Shown one piece after another: positions 1 to 9,737 of a stretch of DNA of 64,000 nt. The notes under the pieces are model-generated. The model saw only the letters and a list, made by a program, of their open reading frames with translations, was not told where the DNA came from and made no database searches. Position 1 is the first letter of the stretch, and each line of letters starts with the position of its first letter. A program made the position numbers and the translations under genes. This stretch comes from Geobacteraceae bacterium (GTDB taxonomy: Bacteria; Desulfobacterota; Desulfuromonadia; Geobacterales; Pseudopelobacteraceae): positions 1 through 64,000 of the forward strand of contig JAAXTM010000009.1 in the NCBI GenBank assembly GCA_013336525.1, written 5' to 3'.

Positions 1-902
1 CCGGCCCGTTTCCAGCGGCGATGTATCCAGTACCAGTCTGCCGGATGGGTGCAGACGAAATCTTCCAGATATCGTGCCAGCGCCTGAATGTCCTGCCTGA
101 TACCTTCTTCGCTGTGATCACCGCACAGTGTGTATTCCGGATGGAACTCAAGTACGTGTCTGCTGTTCTCCCGATGTCCAAAAACCGGAATAATCGGCGC
201 TCCTGTTTTACGTGCTATTACGACCGGGGCCTTGTTTGCCCACGCCTTTCGGCCAAGAAAATCAATAAGTGCGCCGTTCTCTTCAAATACCGCCTGATCG
301 GTCAGCATGCCGATAACACCATTGTTCTTAATTACGCTAAGCATCGGGCGCAATGCGGCTTTGCTGTAAATGACCTTATTACCGTACCCCATCCTCATCT
401 TTTCGATGATCGTATTGAGATACGGGTTTTTTTGCATTTTGACGATTGCCCATACATTCTCATTCAGGTGCCGTTTGAAGGAAAGAGATATAAGTTCCCA
501 ATTGCCGCAATGGCCGCTTACGCAGAGAACGCCGTTACCCTTGTCTTTGGCCTGCTGAAAGTTTTCAAAGCCATGTACTTCCATCGTATCTATCATGTCA
601 TCGCCTTTGCCATGATAAAGCCGGCACACCTCTACTATGGAGGTTCCCAGATTCATGAATGTTGAAAGGGCAATCTCTTCAGCCGTTTCAAATTCACCAC
701 TCCAGGAGGGGTGGCGCTTCATGAAGGGAAGCGCCCGGCGAATGTTGTCAATTGCGATAGACCTGCGCGAGTGGAGGATATTAAAGAGGAACCTGCCGAT
801 GGCTTTGCCTGCTCTGGCTGTCATGCAGCCGGGGAGCATCGCCACCAGGAGTGTAAATATATAGAAAAGTGCGGCCTGAATGACCCATATTATTTGTTTC
901 AT
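1..902 (-). CDS. lpxL: Kdo2-lipid A late acyltransferase, LpxL/HtrB family (3' end outside window)
   Basis: Transfers a secondary acyl chain to Kdo-lipid A at the inner membrane. The reverse strand reads open from an ATG at 902 to the window edge, about 300 residues, close to the family's full length, so only a few C-terminal residues should be missing. An N-terminal membrane anchor (residues about 5-25) is followed by the family's H-x4-E catalytic motif as HCGNWE near residue 130, and by DWYWIHRRWK at the end of the visible part, typical of the C-terminus of this family. The start ATG overlaps the msbA stop in an ATGA (899-902), so it is the last visible gene of the lipid A series. The exact acyl-chain position it modifies cannot be told. 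Confidence 0.88.
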   Translation of the reverse strand, partial: MKQIIWVIQAALFYIFTLLVAMLPGCMTARAGKAIGRFLFNILHSRRSIAIDNIRRALPFMKRHPSWSGEFETAEEIALSTFMNLGTSIVEVCRLYHGKGDDMIDTMEVHGFENFQQAKDKGNGVLCVSGHCGNWELISLSFKRHLNENVWAIVKMQKNPYLNTIIEKMRMGYGNKVIYSKAALRPMLSVIKNNGVIGMLTDQAVFEENGALIDFLGRKAWANKAPVVIARKTGAPIIPVFGHRENSRHVLEFHPEYTLCGDHSEEGIRQDIQALARYLEDFVCTHPADWYWIHRRWKRA

Positions 903-2647
903 GATTCGCTGGTGGCCTCGGCAGAGCTGCGTTCAGTGAACTGCAGAGAACTCAACCGGCTGTACAGTCCGCCCTTATTCAGCAACGCATCATGTGTGCC
1001 TTGTTCAATAATGTTTCCCCCATCGAGGACTATTATCTGGTCAGCGTGCAGTACAGTAGAGAGTCGGTGGGCAATAACAAATGTGGTCCGGTTGGCCATC
1101 AGGTTATCCAGTGCCATTTGTACCATTTTTTCACTCTCGGTATCCAGAGCACTCGTTGCTTCATCAAGTATCAAAATCGGCGCATTCTTGATAAGTGCTC
1201 TGGCAATACAGATGCGTTGCCGCTGTCCACCGGAAAGCCGTACGCCGCGGTCACCAATGATGGTGTTATAGCCTTCCGGCATTTGAGAGATAAATTCGTG
1301 TGCATATGCGGTTATGGCTGCGCTCTCGACCTCGGCATCGGTAGCCTCGGATTTGCCATAACGGATGTTGTTGGCAATGGTGTCATTAAAGAGGGTCGTC
1401 TCCTGGTCTACAAGGGCGATTTGGTGAACAAGAGATTGTTTTGTTGCGGTGCGGATATCACAGTCATCAATAAGAATTACGCCTTCGCTGGCATCATAAA
1501 ATCGTGGAATCAGCGACACTAACGTGGTTTTCCCTCCACCTGATGGACCCACCAGGGCAATTATCTGGTTGCGTTCAGCCCGCAGTGACACATTTTGAAG
1601 GACGTATTCGTCATTGTAACGAAACGACACATCACGGAATTCCACCGTCCCATGACAGACTTTAAGCGGTATAGCTTCGGGAAGATCTGTTATTTCCGGG
1701 CGTCTGTCGATGATCTCAAATACCCGTATTGCAGCGCCTAGCGATGACTGAACATTGTTATACGCCCCGTTAAGACTTTTAAGCGGTTTGTACAGTAATA
1801 TCATGGCCGTAATAAAAGAGAAAAACTCGGAAGAGCTCATGATATCCCTTAAAACCATACTCCCCCCCGCCCAGATTACCGCCGCAATGCCGAGCGACGT
1901 TATCATTTCGGTGGTCGGGGCAGAAATGCTGCTGTATTTTATGCTCTTGCGAATAAGTTCATAGAATTCGGCACTGACTTTATAAAAACGCTCTGCTGAT
2001 CGTTCTTCAAGTCCAAAAGCCTTGATGACCTTTATTCCGGCAAAAGTTTCCTGCAGATGGGAAGAAAGGTCAGCCATTTTAAGCTGACCCTGATTGACGA
2101 GTCGTTTGATCCGTTTACCAATTATCTGGGCGGAATAGGCTGACAGCGGGATTGCAATAAAAGCGATCAGTGCAAGCATCCAATTACGGTAAAACAGTAC
2201 ACCCAACAAAGAAACTGCCGAGATGCCATCACGGAAAATGTTGGTAATCACATTGGCAATGCCGTTCTGCATACCGCTCACATCGCTGATAACACGTGAC
2301 ATCATGCCACCTGTGGTGTTGGTGTTGTAATACTGCAGATCAAGTCCGATACTGCTCTTATAGACATCGTTGCGGACATCTCGTATTGCCAGCTCTCCGG
2401 CAGTACGCAAATAATAATCATTGAGAAAACGGCAGCCTGCCCTGATCAGGAAAAGCAATATTACCCCGATGGGCAGCAGGGTGAAAATAGTCAGATCTTT
2501 AGTTGTAAATATCTTTTTAAGCAGCGGTTCCACCAGGTAGGCAAATGCACCGTCCATGGCGCCAAGTGCTGCGGATGCTGTGATGGCAACGACTATTCGC
2601 AACCAGTATGGTTTGCTGTATTGCACGATTCGGCTAAATGTACTCAT
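899..2647 (-). CDS. msbA: Lipid A export ABC transporter MsbA
   Basis: Flips lipid A-core across the inner membrane using ATP. At 582 aa it has the family's usual length: an N-terminal six-helix ABC exporter membrane domain (about residues 1-310) fused to an ATPase domain. The ATPase shows Walker A GPSGGGKTT, signature LSGGQRQR, Walker B ILILDEATSALD and the switch histidine in IAHRLSTV. The start overlaps the end of lpxB by four bases (2644-2647) and its stop overlaps the lpxL start, so translation is probably coupled. A generic multidrug half-transporter is the alternative, but the lipid A neighbours make MsbA much more likely. Confidence 0.93.
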   Translation of the reverse strand: MSTFSRIVQYSKPYWLRIVVAITASAALGAMDGAFAYLVEPLLKKIFTTKDLTIFTLLPIGVILLFLIRAGCRFLNDYYLRTAGELAIRDVRNDVYKSSIGLDLQYYNTNTTGGMMSRVISDVSGMQNGIANVITNIFRDGISAVSLLGVLFYRNWMLALIAFIAIPLSAYSAQIIGKRIKRLVNQGQLKMADLSSHLQETFAGIKVIKAFGLEERSAERFYKVSAEFYELIRKSIKYSSISAPTTEMITSLGIAAVIWAGGSMVLRDIMSSSEFFSFITAMILLYKPLKSLNGAYNNVQSSLGAAIRVFEIIDRRPEITDLPEAIPLKVCHGTVEFRDVSFRYNDEYVLQNVSLRAERNQIIALVGPSGGGKTTLVSLIPRFYDASEGVILIDDCDIRTATKQSLVHQIALVDQETTLFNDTIANNIRYGKSEATDAEVESAAITAYAHEFISQMPEGYNTIIGDRGVRLSGGQRQRICIARALIKNAPILILDEATSALDTESEKMVQMALDNLMANRTTFVIAHRLSTVLHADQIIVLDGGNIIEQGTHDALLNKGGLYSRLSSLQFTERSSAEATSES

Positions 2648-3831
2648 ACTATATCCTGTTTTCTGTTGATCAGATCAAGCGCCAGAGTCGCTGTTCTCAG
2701 TGCGGCTCCGCCACCGCCGAGTTTGCCTCGTATTGTTGCCAGGTCTGCGGTCATTGCCATGCGGTAGGCGTCATTCGTGATAATGGTATTAATCTCGGCG
2801 GCGATCGCCTCCGGATTGGCCTGCTCCTGGATCAGTTCCTTGACCAGACTCCTGCCGGCGACGATGTTGCAAAGTCCGATATGCTCAATCTTCACCACCC
2901 GTCTGGCTATCTGGTAGGTAAGTGGGGACAGTTTGTAGATTATCACCATCGGTGTGCCGATGAGGGCTATTTCCAGTGTGACCGTACCGGAAACTGATAT
3001 GATTGCGTCACAGGCTCTGATCAGGTCATGAATTCTCTGGCGGGTGATGGTTGCCGAGATGCCGCTCCGTTTCAGATGGGGAACTATATCCTCTTCGCCT
3101 AATGTTGATGCCAATGGCAGTACAAACTGCACATCGGGGTACTCTTTCTGCAGCAATTCTGCGGCAGAAACTATTGCCGGCAGGATACGCTCGATTTCAC
3201 TTCTGCGGCTGCCGGGAAAGAGGCCGATGATCTTTCTGGAGGGATCCAGACCAAAGCTTGCAGCCGATTCTTCCTGACTCATCGTCACATTTACCAGATC
3301 AAGCATGGGGTGGCCGACAAAGGTTACCGGAGCACCTGCTTTTTCATACAGGGGGATTTCAAAGGGAAAGATGACCGCCATGTGGCTGATATTGGCGGCT
3401 ATGGTCTTGATGCGGCCAGCTTTCCAGGCCCAGACCTTGGGGCTGATATAGTACAGCACTTTCACCCCGGCTTTTTTTGCAGCTTTTGCCAGACGGATAT
3501 TAAAGCCGGGGTAGTCAATCAGAATGAGCAGTTCAGGAGGGTCTTCCAGCAGGATTTTCTTGAGCGTAAGAAATGCAGATGATATGACTCTAAAATGTTT
3601 TAACACCTCAACAAGGCCCATCACAGCAATGTCAGCTGAATCTACCAAGGTAGTGACACCTGCCTCGCGCATCCTGTTGCCGCCGATGCCGAAGAAATGA
3701 AGCCCCTGATTCCTCAGATGTGCTTCACGTACCAGATCGGCTCCATAGATATCTCCAGAGGCCTCCCCCGCAACAATCATGATCCGCCGTGGCGGCTGTT
3801 CTATGTCAGGGGTGCTGCATATTACCGTCAT
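2644..3831 (-). CDS. lpxB: Lipid-A-disaccharide synthase
   Basis: Condenses UDP-2,3-diacylglucosamine with lipid X to give the lipid A disaccharide, peripherally at the inner membrane. The 395-aa protein is a GT-B fold enzyme of normal length. It opens with the MIVAGEASGDIYGADLV block, and contains YYISPKVWAWK, FPFE and the GLFPGSRRSEI block, all strongly conserved in LpxB. Its start overlaps lpxA by four bases (ATGA at 3828-3831). In many Geobacter genomes lpxI and an oxidoreductase gene sit between lpxA and lpxB; here the two genes touch, so the UDP-diacylglucosamine pyrophosphatase (LpxH or LpxI) must be encoded elsewhere. Confidence 0.95.
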   Translation of the reverse strand: MTVICSTPDIEQPPRRIMIVAGEASGDIYGADLVREAHLRNQGLHFFGIGGNRMREAGVTTLVDSADIAVMGLVEVLKHFRVISSAFLTLKKILLEDPPELLILIDYPGFNIRLAKAAKKAGVKVLYYISPKVWAWKAGRIKTIAANISHMAVIFPFEIPLYEKAGAPVTFVGHPMLDLVNVTMSQEESAASFGLDPSRKIIGLFPGSRRSEIERILPAIVSAAELLQKEYPDVQFVLPLASTLGEEDIVPHLKRSGISATITRQRIHDLIRACDAIISVSGTVTLEIALIGTPMVIIYKLSPLTYQIARRVVKIEHIGLCNIVAGRSLVKELIQEQANPEAIAAEINTIITNDAYRMAMTADLATIRGKLGGGGAALRTATLALDLINRKQDIV

Positions 3832-4607
3832 CCGTTGCAGATCCCGCGTTCGGATCGCTCTATAAAGGCCCTTAAATAATCGACTTCAGGGCTGTCTGTA
3901 ATTTCTGATTTGATACGGTCAAGTGCATCTGGTAGCTTCAAGTGAGCCATAAAAAGAGTCTTGTAGGCCTTTCTTAGTTTCAAAATTGAGTCTTCAGAAA
4001 AACCACGGCGCTTCAGACCCACAAGGTTAAGTCCGCGCAGCTTGGCATCGCGCTTCCCCGGAGTGGAAATAGTATAGGGGGGAATGTCAAGAACAACTAG
4101 CGTACCTCCGCCAACCATGGCATGAGCACCAATTCTGGAAAACTGATGAACCGCTACAAGTCCGCCCAGAATAACATTGTCTTCCACCGTCACATGCCCG
4201 GCCAGAGTTGCTGAGTTTGCCATAACGACATTGTTACCGATCCGGCAATCGTGAGCTACATGGGAATATGCCATGAAGAGGTTGTTGTTTCCTACTACGG
4301 TTTCGCTGATGCCGGTAACCGTTCCGCGGTGAATAGTGGCGAATTCACGAATAATATTATTATTGCCGATACGGGTCCAGCATTCTTCGCCTCGGTATTT
4401 CAGATCCTGTGGGGCTGGCCCGACCGATGCAAGATGGTAAATCTGGTTGTTTTCACCGATTTCAGTCCAGTCTCCGATGACAGTATGAGAGCCGATAGTC
4501 GTCCCTTTACCAATGGTGACATGTTTGCCGATAATAACGTATGGGCCAACCTCAACGTCAGTAGCCAGAGTGGCTGTTGGATCAATTATCGCAGTCGGGT
4601 GGATCAT
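3828..4607 (-). CDS. lpxA: UDP-N-acetylglucosamine acyltransferase
   Basis: First step of lipid A synthesis: moves a 3-hydroxyacyl chain from acyl carrier protein to UDP-GlcNAc in the cytoplasm. The 259-aa protein is built of left-handed beta-helix hexapeptide repeats (for example IGKGTTIGSHTVIGDWTEIG) in the first 190 residues, followed by a helical tail. The catalytic histidine lies in VAHDCRIGNN near residue 122. Normal family length. Sixty bases separate it from fabZ upstream, and it overlaps lpxB downstream. Confidence 0.96.
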   Translation of the reverse strand: MIHPTAIIDPTATLATDVEVGPYVIIGKHVTIGKGTTIGSHTVIGDWTEIGENNQIYHLASVGPAPQDLKYRGEECWTRIGNNNIIREFATIHRGTVTGISETVVGNNNLFMAYSHVAHDCRIGNNVVMANSATLAGHVTVEDNVILGGLVAVHQFSRIGAHAMVGGGTLVVLDIPPYTISTPGKRDAKLRGLNLVGLKRRGFSEDSILKLRKAYKTLFMAHLKLPDALDRIKSEITDSPEVDYLRAFIERSERGICNG

Positions 4608-4667
4608 GATGTTTCTCCCGTGTAAATTCTTTCGTAAGGCTTGAAGATTATCAATATACTATCCAGA

Positions 4668-5117
4668 TTATTTAGAATTCGATGAGTCCGCAAAAGTTGC
4701 TTTAAGATCTGCCTCGGTTACCAGAGTGTCGCCAACAAAAGCTTTACCGGCCACACCCCATATTCCTCTACGGTTCATTGTTGTTGTAATTTCAATGCGC
4801 AACTGATCACCGGGAACAACCGGTTTGCGGAAGCGGGCATTATCAATTGCCAAAAAGTAGGTCACCTTGTTGCGGGTCGTTTCATCAGAAGCCAGATACG
4901 CCATGATGCCGGCCACTTGGGCCATTGCTTCTATGATCAGCACGCCTGGCATTACCGGGTGCCCAGGAAAATGTCCCTGGAAAAACGGTTCGTTGATAGT
5001 AACGTTCTTTAAGCCAACACAGCGTTTCCCATGTTCTCCTTCAATGATTCGGTCAACCATCAGAAATGGGTAGCGATGAGGAAGGATCTTCATTATTTCA
5101 TTAACATCCAGTTGCAT
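4668..5117 (-). CDS. fabZ: (3R)-hydroxyacyl-ACP dehydratase FabZ
   Basis: Dehydrates 3-hydroxyacyl-ACP in fatty acid elongation and so competes with LpxA/LpxD for the same acyl-ACP pool. The 149-aa hot-dog fold protein begins with IMKILPHRYPFLMVDRI, and has the active-site block FQGHFPGHPVMPGVLIIEAMAQ with the catalytic His (in GHFPGHP) and Glu. It lies one base after lpxD and ahead of lpxA, the usual lpxD-fabZ-lpxA order, which lets the cell balance membrane lipid and lipid A synthesis. Confidence 0.96.
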   Translation of the reverse strand: MQLDVNEIMKILPHRYPFLMVDRIIEGEHGKRCVGLKNVTINEPFFQGHFPGHPVMPGVLIIEAMAQVAGIMAYLASDETTRNKVTYFLAIDNARFRKPVVPGDQLRIEITTTMNRRGIWGVAGKAFVGDTLVTEADLKATFADSSNSK

Positions 5118-5118
5118 A

Positions 5119-6162
5119 TTAATTCTCCTGATTCAATTTTGCTTCAAGCTCTGCAATTCTTTTTTCGAGAGCAGAAACCGTTTTCTTAAGTTCCGGTAAA
5201 CGTGGCAAAACCATAGAAGATTTCAACCACTCCCGGTGAGGCATGGTCGGAGTTCCGCTATAGGCAGCGTTAGCCGGCAGTGAGCTCGGTACACCGGATT
5301 GAGCCCCGACCAGTACATTGTCACCGATTGTGAGATGTCCGGCAACGCCGACCTGACCCGCCAGCGTAACATGATTTCCGATTTTAGTACTGCCAGATAT
5401 ACCCACCTGGGACACTATCATGCAGTCTTCACCAATCTGGCAGTTATGGGCAATCTGTACAAGGTTATCGAGCTTTGTACCGCGACAGATCCGCGTCACT
5501 TCGATGGCTGCCCTGTCTATACAACAGTTTGCCCCGATCTCGACGTCATTCTCCAATACGACAATGCCGATTTGCGGAATGCGGTAGTAGCTGCTGCCGT
5601 CGGGTGCATATCCGAAGCCATCAGAACCGATCACGGCTCCAGGCTGGATAATACAGCGATTGCCGATCCGACACCGTTCACGAACAACAGCGTTGGCGTG
5701 GATGATGCAGTCATCGCCGACAATGACGTTGTCATAGAGCACCGCACCAGAATAGATAACAGAACGCTTGCCGATTACAACATTTTTGCCGATGCAGGCA
5801 CCGGGATAAATGCTTGCTCCCTCACCAATAGTAGCCGACTCGCTGACATTTGATGACGGCAGCAAGCCCAATGGCTCGTGAGGCGTTGTGTAGAAAAGCG
5901 TAAGTAGTTTTGCAAAACCAAGATAAGGGTTAGCTACTTCAATTGCAGTGCGGCCATAACGCTCGCCACCCGGTGCCATTAGAACAGCGCCGGCAGAGGT
6001 TTCAGCAACTTTTGAAGCATATTTGGGGTTTGCAAGAAAAGTCAGGGCCTCAGGTCCGGCAGTTTCTAAGGTACCCAGACCGGAAATCAGAACTGCTCCG
6101 TCACCCTGAACAACGCCCCCTAGATAAACAGCAAGTTCAGTAACTGTTCGTGACTGTGTCAT
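5119..6162 (-). CDS. lpxD: UDP-3-O-acylglucosamine N-acyltransferase
   Basis: Third enzyme of lipid A synthesis, adding the N-linked 3-hydroxyacyl chain. The 347-aa protein has the LpxD-specific N-terminal uridine-binding domain (to about residue 100, with [14 protein letters not shown]), a hexapeptide-repeat beta-helix with the [19 protein letters not shown] block carrying the catalytic histidine, and a C-terminal helix ([20 protein letters not shown]). Four bases separate it from skp upstream and one base from fabZ downstream. Confidence 0.96.
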   Translation of the reverse strand: MTQSRTVTELAVYLGGVVQGDGAVLISGLGTLETAGPEALTFLANPKYASKVAETSAGAVLMAPGGERYGRTAIEVANPYLGFAKLLTLFYTTPHEPLGLLPSSNVSESATIGEGASIYPGACIGKNVVIGKRSVIYSGAVLYDNVIVGDDCIIHANAVVRERCRIGNRCIIQPGAVIGSDGFGYAPDGSSYYRIPQIGIVVLENDVEIGANCCIDRAAIEVTRICRGTKLDNLVQIAHNCQIGEDCMIVSQVGISGSTKIGNHVTLAGQVGVAGHLTIGDNVLVGAQSGVPSSLPANAAYSGTPTMPHREWLKSSMVLPRLPELKKTVSALEKRIAELEAKLNQEN

Positions 6163-6166
6163 AGCG

Positions 6167-6682
6167 TTACTTCTTCCTGCTTGAATTATATAACTTCAAT
6201 ACTTCTTCTGTCAGATCAGCTTTTTCGTCGACAAACAGCATACTTTCATTTTTAACGAAGATGAATGTATACCCTTTCTGCTGGCCGTATTCTTTAATGA
6301 CCTTCTCCATCCCTTCCAGGATCTTTCGTGTCAGCTCTTCATCTTTCCCCTGCAGTTCATCCTGAGCATCTTTAGTGAAACGCTGAAAGTCTTTAAGTTT
6401 GTTCTGGTAATCCTTTTCTTTGGAAGCACGGGCGGAATCTGCTAGCAGCATCCCCTGCTTTTCAAGTTCATCTTTCAGTTTTTTGAGATCGTCCTGCTTT
6501 ACATTGATCTCGTCCTGATACTTTTTAACTTTACTAGCCAGTTGTTCTTTAGCCTCTTTCCCTGCTTCGGAACCGGTCAGCGCACGTTGCATGTCGATAT
6601 AGCCGAGTTTTAGCTCAGCTGCAAAAACTGATGTTGACGCTATGCACGCCGCTACGATACCTGCCAGAATAATGCGCTTCAT
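6167..6682 (-). CDS. skp: Periplasmic chaperone Skp/OmpH family
   Basis: Holds unfolded outer-membrane proteins in the periplasm on their way to BamA. The 171-aa product has a cleavable signal peptide (basic start, hydrophobic core, likely cut after VFA near residue 21), then the family's opening [12 protein letters not shown] and a long charged coiled coil (about residues 40-130) that would form the tentacle-like arms. It sits between bamA and lpxD, the standard bamA-skp-lpxD arrangement, and is transcribed with them. Confidence 0.9.
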   Translation of the reverse strand: MKRIILAGIVAACIASTSVFAAELKLGYIDMQRALTGSEAGKEAKEQLASKVKKYQDEINVKQDDLKKLKDELEKQGMLLADSARASKEKDYQNKLKDFQRFTKDAQDELQGKDEELTRKILEGMEKVIKEYGQQKGYTFIFVKNESMLFVDEKADLTEEVLKLYNSSRKK

Positions 6683-6728
6683 GAATATCTCTCCTTTAAT
6701 TGGTTGTGGGTTGTCATGCCCTAAAAAG

Positions 6729-9041
6729 CTAAAACATGCTGCCGATAGAAAATTCGAGTCTGCCGCTTGTGCTGTCTATTTCCTTACGCGGATTGATCGG
6801 GATACCATATTCAAGCCGCAACGGCCCGATAGGGGAGGCCCAGCGGATTCCCCCACCATAACTCATCAGCATGGTATCAAAAACTGCTGAAGTGCTGTTA
6901 ACAGAGTTGCCGTAGTCGAAAAATATGACCCCTTTAAGGCCCGCTTCCGGGAGGAGTGGCACCGTGACTTCAACATTACCGAATACTTCAGTGTCACCTC
7001 CAAGGTAAAGCTGCTGAATTACCTGGCTACCGCTGGCAGGGTCAGTTAAAATTCGTTCAGTGCTTGTCGGTGCAACCGTACGGGATCTGTAACCGCGGAG
7101 GGAATAAATACCGCCCAAATAGAATTTTTCATCGATCGGGATCGGCTGCCCGACCTCTCCGATATAGCCGAGTGTTAATTTAGTTGAAGCAATTAACCTC
7201 TTGTATATCGGGTGGAAATAGGTGTGGTCAGTTATAAGGCGTGCATATTTATTGTCACCGCCTAACCCTGCGTACTCCAGTGAGAACGAATTTATCATAC
7301 CGGTTGACGGATCCATCCGGTAGTCGGTGTTGTTGTGGGTGATGCTGCTGTACAAAGAACTGGTGGTAGTAGTGCCTAGCGGATAGGTATCATTGCCAAT
7401 AGTGTCGTGGAGTGACTGATAGGATGTACTCGGGTCATAAATATCCTTGATTTCAAATTTATACATCATAAATGTGCCGATGTAGTCATTGATTGGATAG
7501 CCCCCCTTGATGTCAGCACCAACTAGACGGCGGCTATAATCGTCATAATCGCGCTCTGAACGGTATATGTCACCTCCCAGTGTCCATTTGGTATCCATGA
7601 AATAAGGATCAGTCAGACCTAGTGCGTATGTCTGAGATTTCCCACCAAGTGACGCAGAAAGATTGGCCTTTAACCCCAAACCCAAAAAATTGGCTTGCTG
7701 AACAGACCCTTGGCCGATAAAGCCATCAAGTGAACTGTAACCGCCGCCTATACTGAAGGTGCCGGTCGGCTTCTCTTTGACATCGACATTTACGTTAAGT
7801 TTGTTGCTGGCACTCCCTTTAGATGTTGCGATGTTCGCTTCTTCAAAAAACCCGAGGTTCATCAGGTTTTGCTTGCTACGCTTCAAACCGGTTGCACTGT
7901 ACAGCCCGCTTTCAGTGACGCGAACCTCGCGGCGGACAACCTTGTCGCGGGTTTTGGGGTTGCCGGCAATATTTATCCGCTCAATATATACCAGATCGCC
8001 CTTTTCAACATCAAAGGTCAAATCTATGGTCTTTTTTTCGTTGTCCTGACGGGTTTGAGGATTTATCGTTGCAAAAGCATAACCCTTGTCACCATACACA
8101 TCGGTCAAAGCACCGATGTCTGCGCGCAGGAGAGAACGGTTAAATGTTTCCCCTTGTTCGCTTTTCAGCTTCTTTCGAAGATCAGCCTCCGTGTCAAGCA
8201 GTTCACCTTTGAAGCCGATTGCACCAATCCTGTATTGTTCTCCCTCGGTAATGCCGATATAAACATCCAGCGCAGTTTTTGTTTCATTCAGTTTTACTAC
8301 CGGCTCGCCTATCTTGATATTCACATATCCGTTGTTGAGGTAAAAGTCGGAAAGTAACAGAGCATCATTTTTGAGCACCTCTTCTTTATAGGTACCTGCA
8401 CCGGTCAGCCAGGACATGAACCATTTTTCTTTGGTCTCCATGACTCCCTTAAGTTTGCGGTCGCTGAACGCCTTGCTGCCGTCAAGGCGGATATCCTTAA
8501 TAAGGATCTTGTCCCCCTCGATAATATTAACTGTTACTGTCAGTTCACTTGGCGAATTATTCTTTATCTGTGTCTGCACATCTGCCAGATAATAACCCTC
8601 ATCGCCATACAATCTCTTGATCTTGGCAACGCTCTTGGCCAGATCTTTCGATGAAAAAACGGAATTCAGCCTGAAATCGAGTGCTTCCTTCAGCTTTTCT
8701 GTTGTAATTTCCTTGTTGCCTACAAACGTGATTTCGCGGACTATCGCCTTTTCCTGCACAGAATAGACAAGGACGACTCCCTTGTCTGACTCTTCTTTCA
8801 ACGCTTTTACATCCTGGAAATGCCCCAACTTATAGATTGCTCTGATATCCGCATCAGTCTTTTCGTCCTGGAGGGTGTCGCCGGCATGCAGCTTGATTAC
8901 GTTTAAAATTGCTGCCGAGTCGATGCGGCGATTTCCCTGGACCTTGATTTCTACCAGTTTCTCACCTTCAGCGTAGGCAAAAGTTGAGCAGCTTATTGAA
9001 GCTAATAATATTGCAAATGTAGTTTTTTTGAAAATGGGCAC
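6729..9041 (-). CDS. bamA: Outer membrane assembly factor BamA
   Basis: Central subunit of the beta-barrel assembly machine in the outer membrane. The 770-aa protein has a signal peptide (cleavage near YAEG, about residue 25), five successive POTRA repeats (about residues 28-425; the first opens LVEIKVQGNRRIDSAAI) and a C-terminal 16-stranded barrel. The lid-loop motif appears as SLRGYRS, matching the family VRGF/Y motif, and the chain ends in a phenylalanine (SIGSMF), the usual barrel signal. It is transcribed between lolD and skp. Confidence 0.95.
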   Translation of the reverse strand: MPIFKKTTFAILLASISCSTFAYAEGEKLVEIKVQGNRRIDSAAILNVIKLHAGDTLQDEKTDADIRAIYKLGHFQDVKALKEESDKGVVLVYSVQEKAIVREITFVGNKEITTEKLKEALDFRLNSVFSSKDLAKSVAKIKRLYGDEGYYLADVQTQIKNNSPSELTVTVNIIEGDKILIKDIRLDGSKAFSDRKLKGVMETKEKWFMSWLTGAGTYKEEVLKNDALLLSDFYLNNGYVNIKIGEPVVKLNETKTALDVYIGITEGEQYRIGAIGFKGELLDTEADLRKKLKSEQGETFNRSLLRADIGALTDVYGDKGYAFATINPQTRQDNEKKTIDLTFDVEKGDLVYIERINIAGNPKTRDKVVRREVRVTESGLYSATGLKRSKQNLMNLGFFEEANIATSKGSASNKLNVNVDVKEKPTGTFSIGGGYSSLDGFIGQGSVQQANFLGLGLKANLSASLGGKSQTYALGLTDPYFMDTKWTLGGDIYRSERDYDDYSRRLVGADIKGGYPINDYIGTFMMYKFEIKDIYDPSTSYQSLHDTIGNDTYPLGTTTTSSLYSSITHNNTDYRMDPSTGMINSFSLEYAGLGGDNKYARLITDHTYFHPIYKRLIASTKLTLGYIGEVGQPIPIDEKFYLGGIYSLRGYRSRTVAPTSTERILTDPASGSQVIQQLYLGGDTEVFGNVEVTVPLLPEAGLKGVIFFDYGNSVNSTSAVFDTMLMSYGGGIRWASPIGPLRLEYGIPINPRKEIDSTSGRLEFSIGSMF

Positions 9042-9056
9042 GCTTCCCCCGGATAT

Positions 9057-9737
9057 TTAAGTAGTTTTTTCCACTCTGCCATCAAGCAGGTGGATAGTCG
9101 TTCCCATGGCTGCTGCAAGGCGCTCGTTGTGTGTGACGATTACCAGAGTCAACCCTTTTTTTGCCTGAAGCTCAGCCAGCATGGCATGTATTCCGTCACT
9201 TGTTTTCATGTCAAGGTTGCCGGTTGGCTCATCAGCCAGCAAAAGTTCAGGTTCAAGTGCAAGTGCCCTGGCAATAGCGACCCGTTGCTGTTCGCCACCG
9301 GATAACTCCCCTGGTCGATGTGTCATGCGCTGTCCCAGGCCGACATCTTCCAGCAGTGCTTCTGCCGCTGCACGTGCCTTCTGGCGTGGAATTCTTGCGA
9401 TCAAAGCCGGCATCATGACGTTTTCCAGAGCAGTAAATTCCGGAAGCAGATGATGGAACTGAAATACAAAACCAATACTGCGGTTTCTAAATTCAGCGAG
9501 TTGACGTTCGTTTTTCTTGAAAATGTCTTCACCACGGAAACTGACAGTCCCTGATGTTGGACGGTCAAGAGCCCCCAGTAGATGCATCAACGTGCTCTTT
9601 CCGGCACCTGAAGCACCGACTAGCGCTGTTGTTGTGCCGGACTCAAGATCGAGATCAATCCCGCAGAGCACTTCAAGCCTGTTTGGTCCGCTGGTGTAGG
9701 TTTTGCACAGAGCCCGTACTTCAAGAAGGTTACTCAT
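9057..9737 (-). CDS. lolD: Lipoprotein-releasing ABC transporter ATPase LolD
   Basis: ATPase of the LolCDE complex that releases lipoproteins from the inner membrane towards the outer membrane. The 226-aa protein has Walker [11 protein letters not shown]-loop [18 protein letters not shown], signature [15 protein letters not shown], Walker [13 protein letters not shown] and the H-loop VTHNERL. Its start lies inside the end of lolC (8-base overlap), so the two are coupled. The many predicted lipoproteins in this window would be its substrates. Confidence 0.93.
   Translation of the reverse strand: MSNLLEVRALCKTYTSGPNRLEVLCGIDLDLESGTTTALVGASGAGKSTLMHLLGALDRPTSGTVSFRGEDIFKKNERQLAEFRNRSIGFVFQFHHLLPEFTALENVMMPALIARIPRQKARAAAEALLEDVGLGQRMTHRPGELSGGEQQRVAIARALALEPELLLADEPTGNLDMKTSDGIHAMLAELQAKKGLTLVIVTHNERLAAAMGTTIHLLDGRVEKTT

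Noticed and set aside
21-665. Plus-strand open frame of 214 codons at the window start
   Set aside because: The opposite strand reads as an LpxL-type acyltransferase with its HCGNWE and DWYWIHRRW motifs; the plus frame is its shadow.
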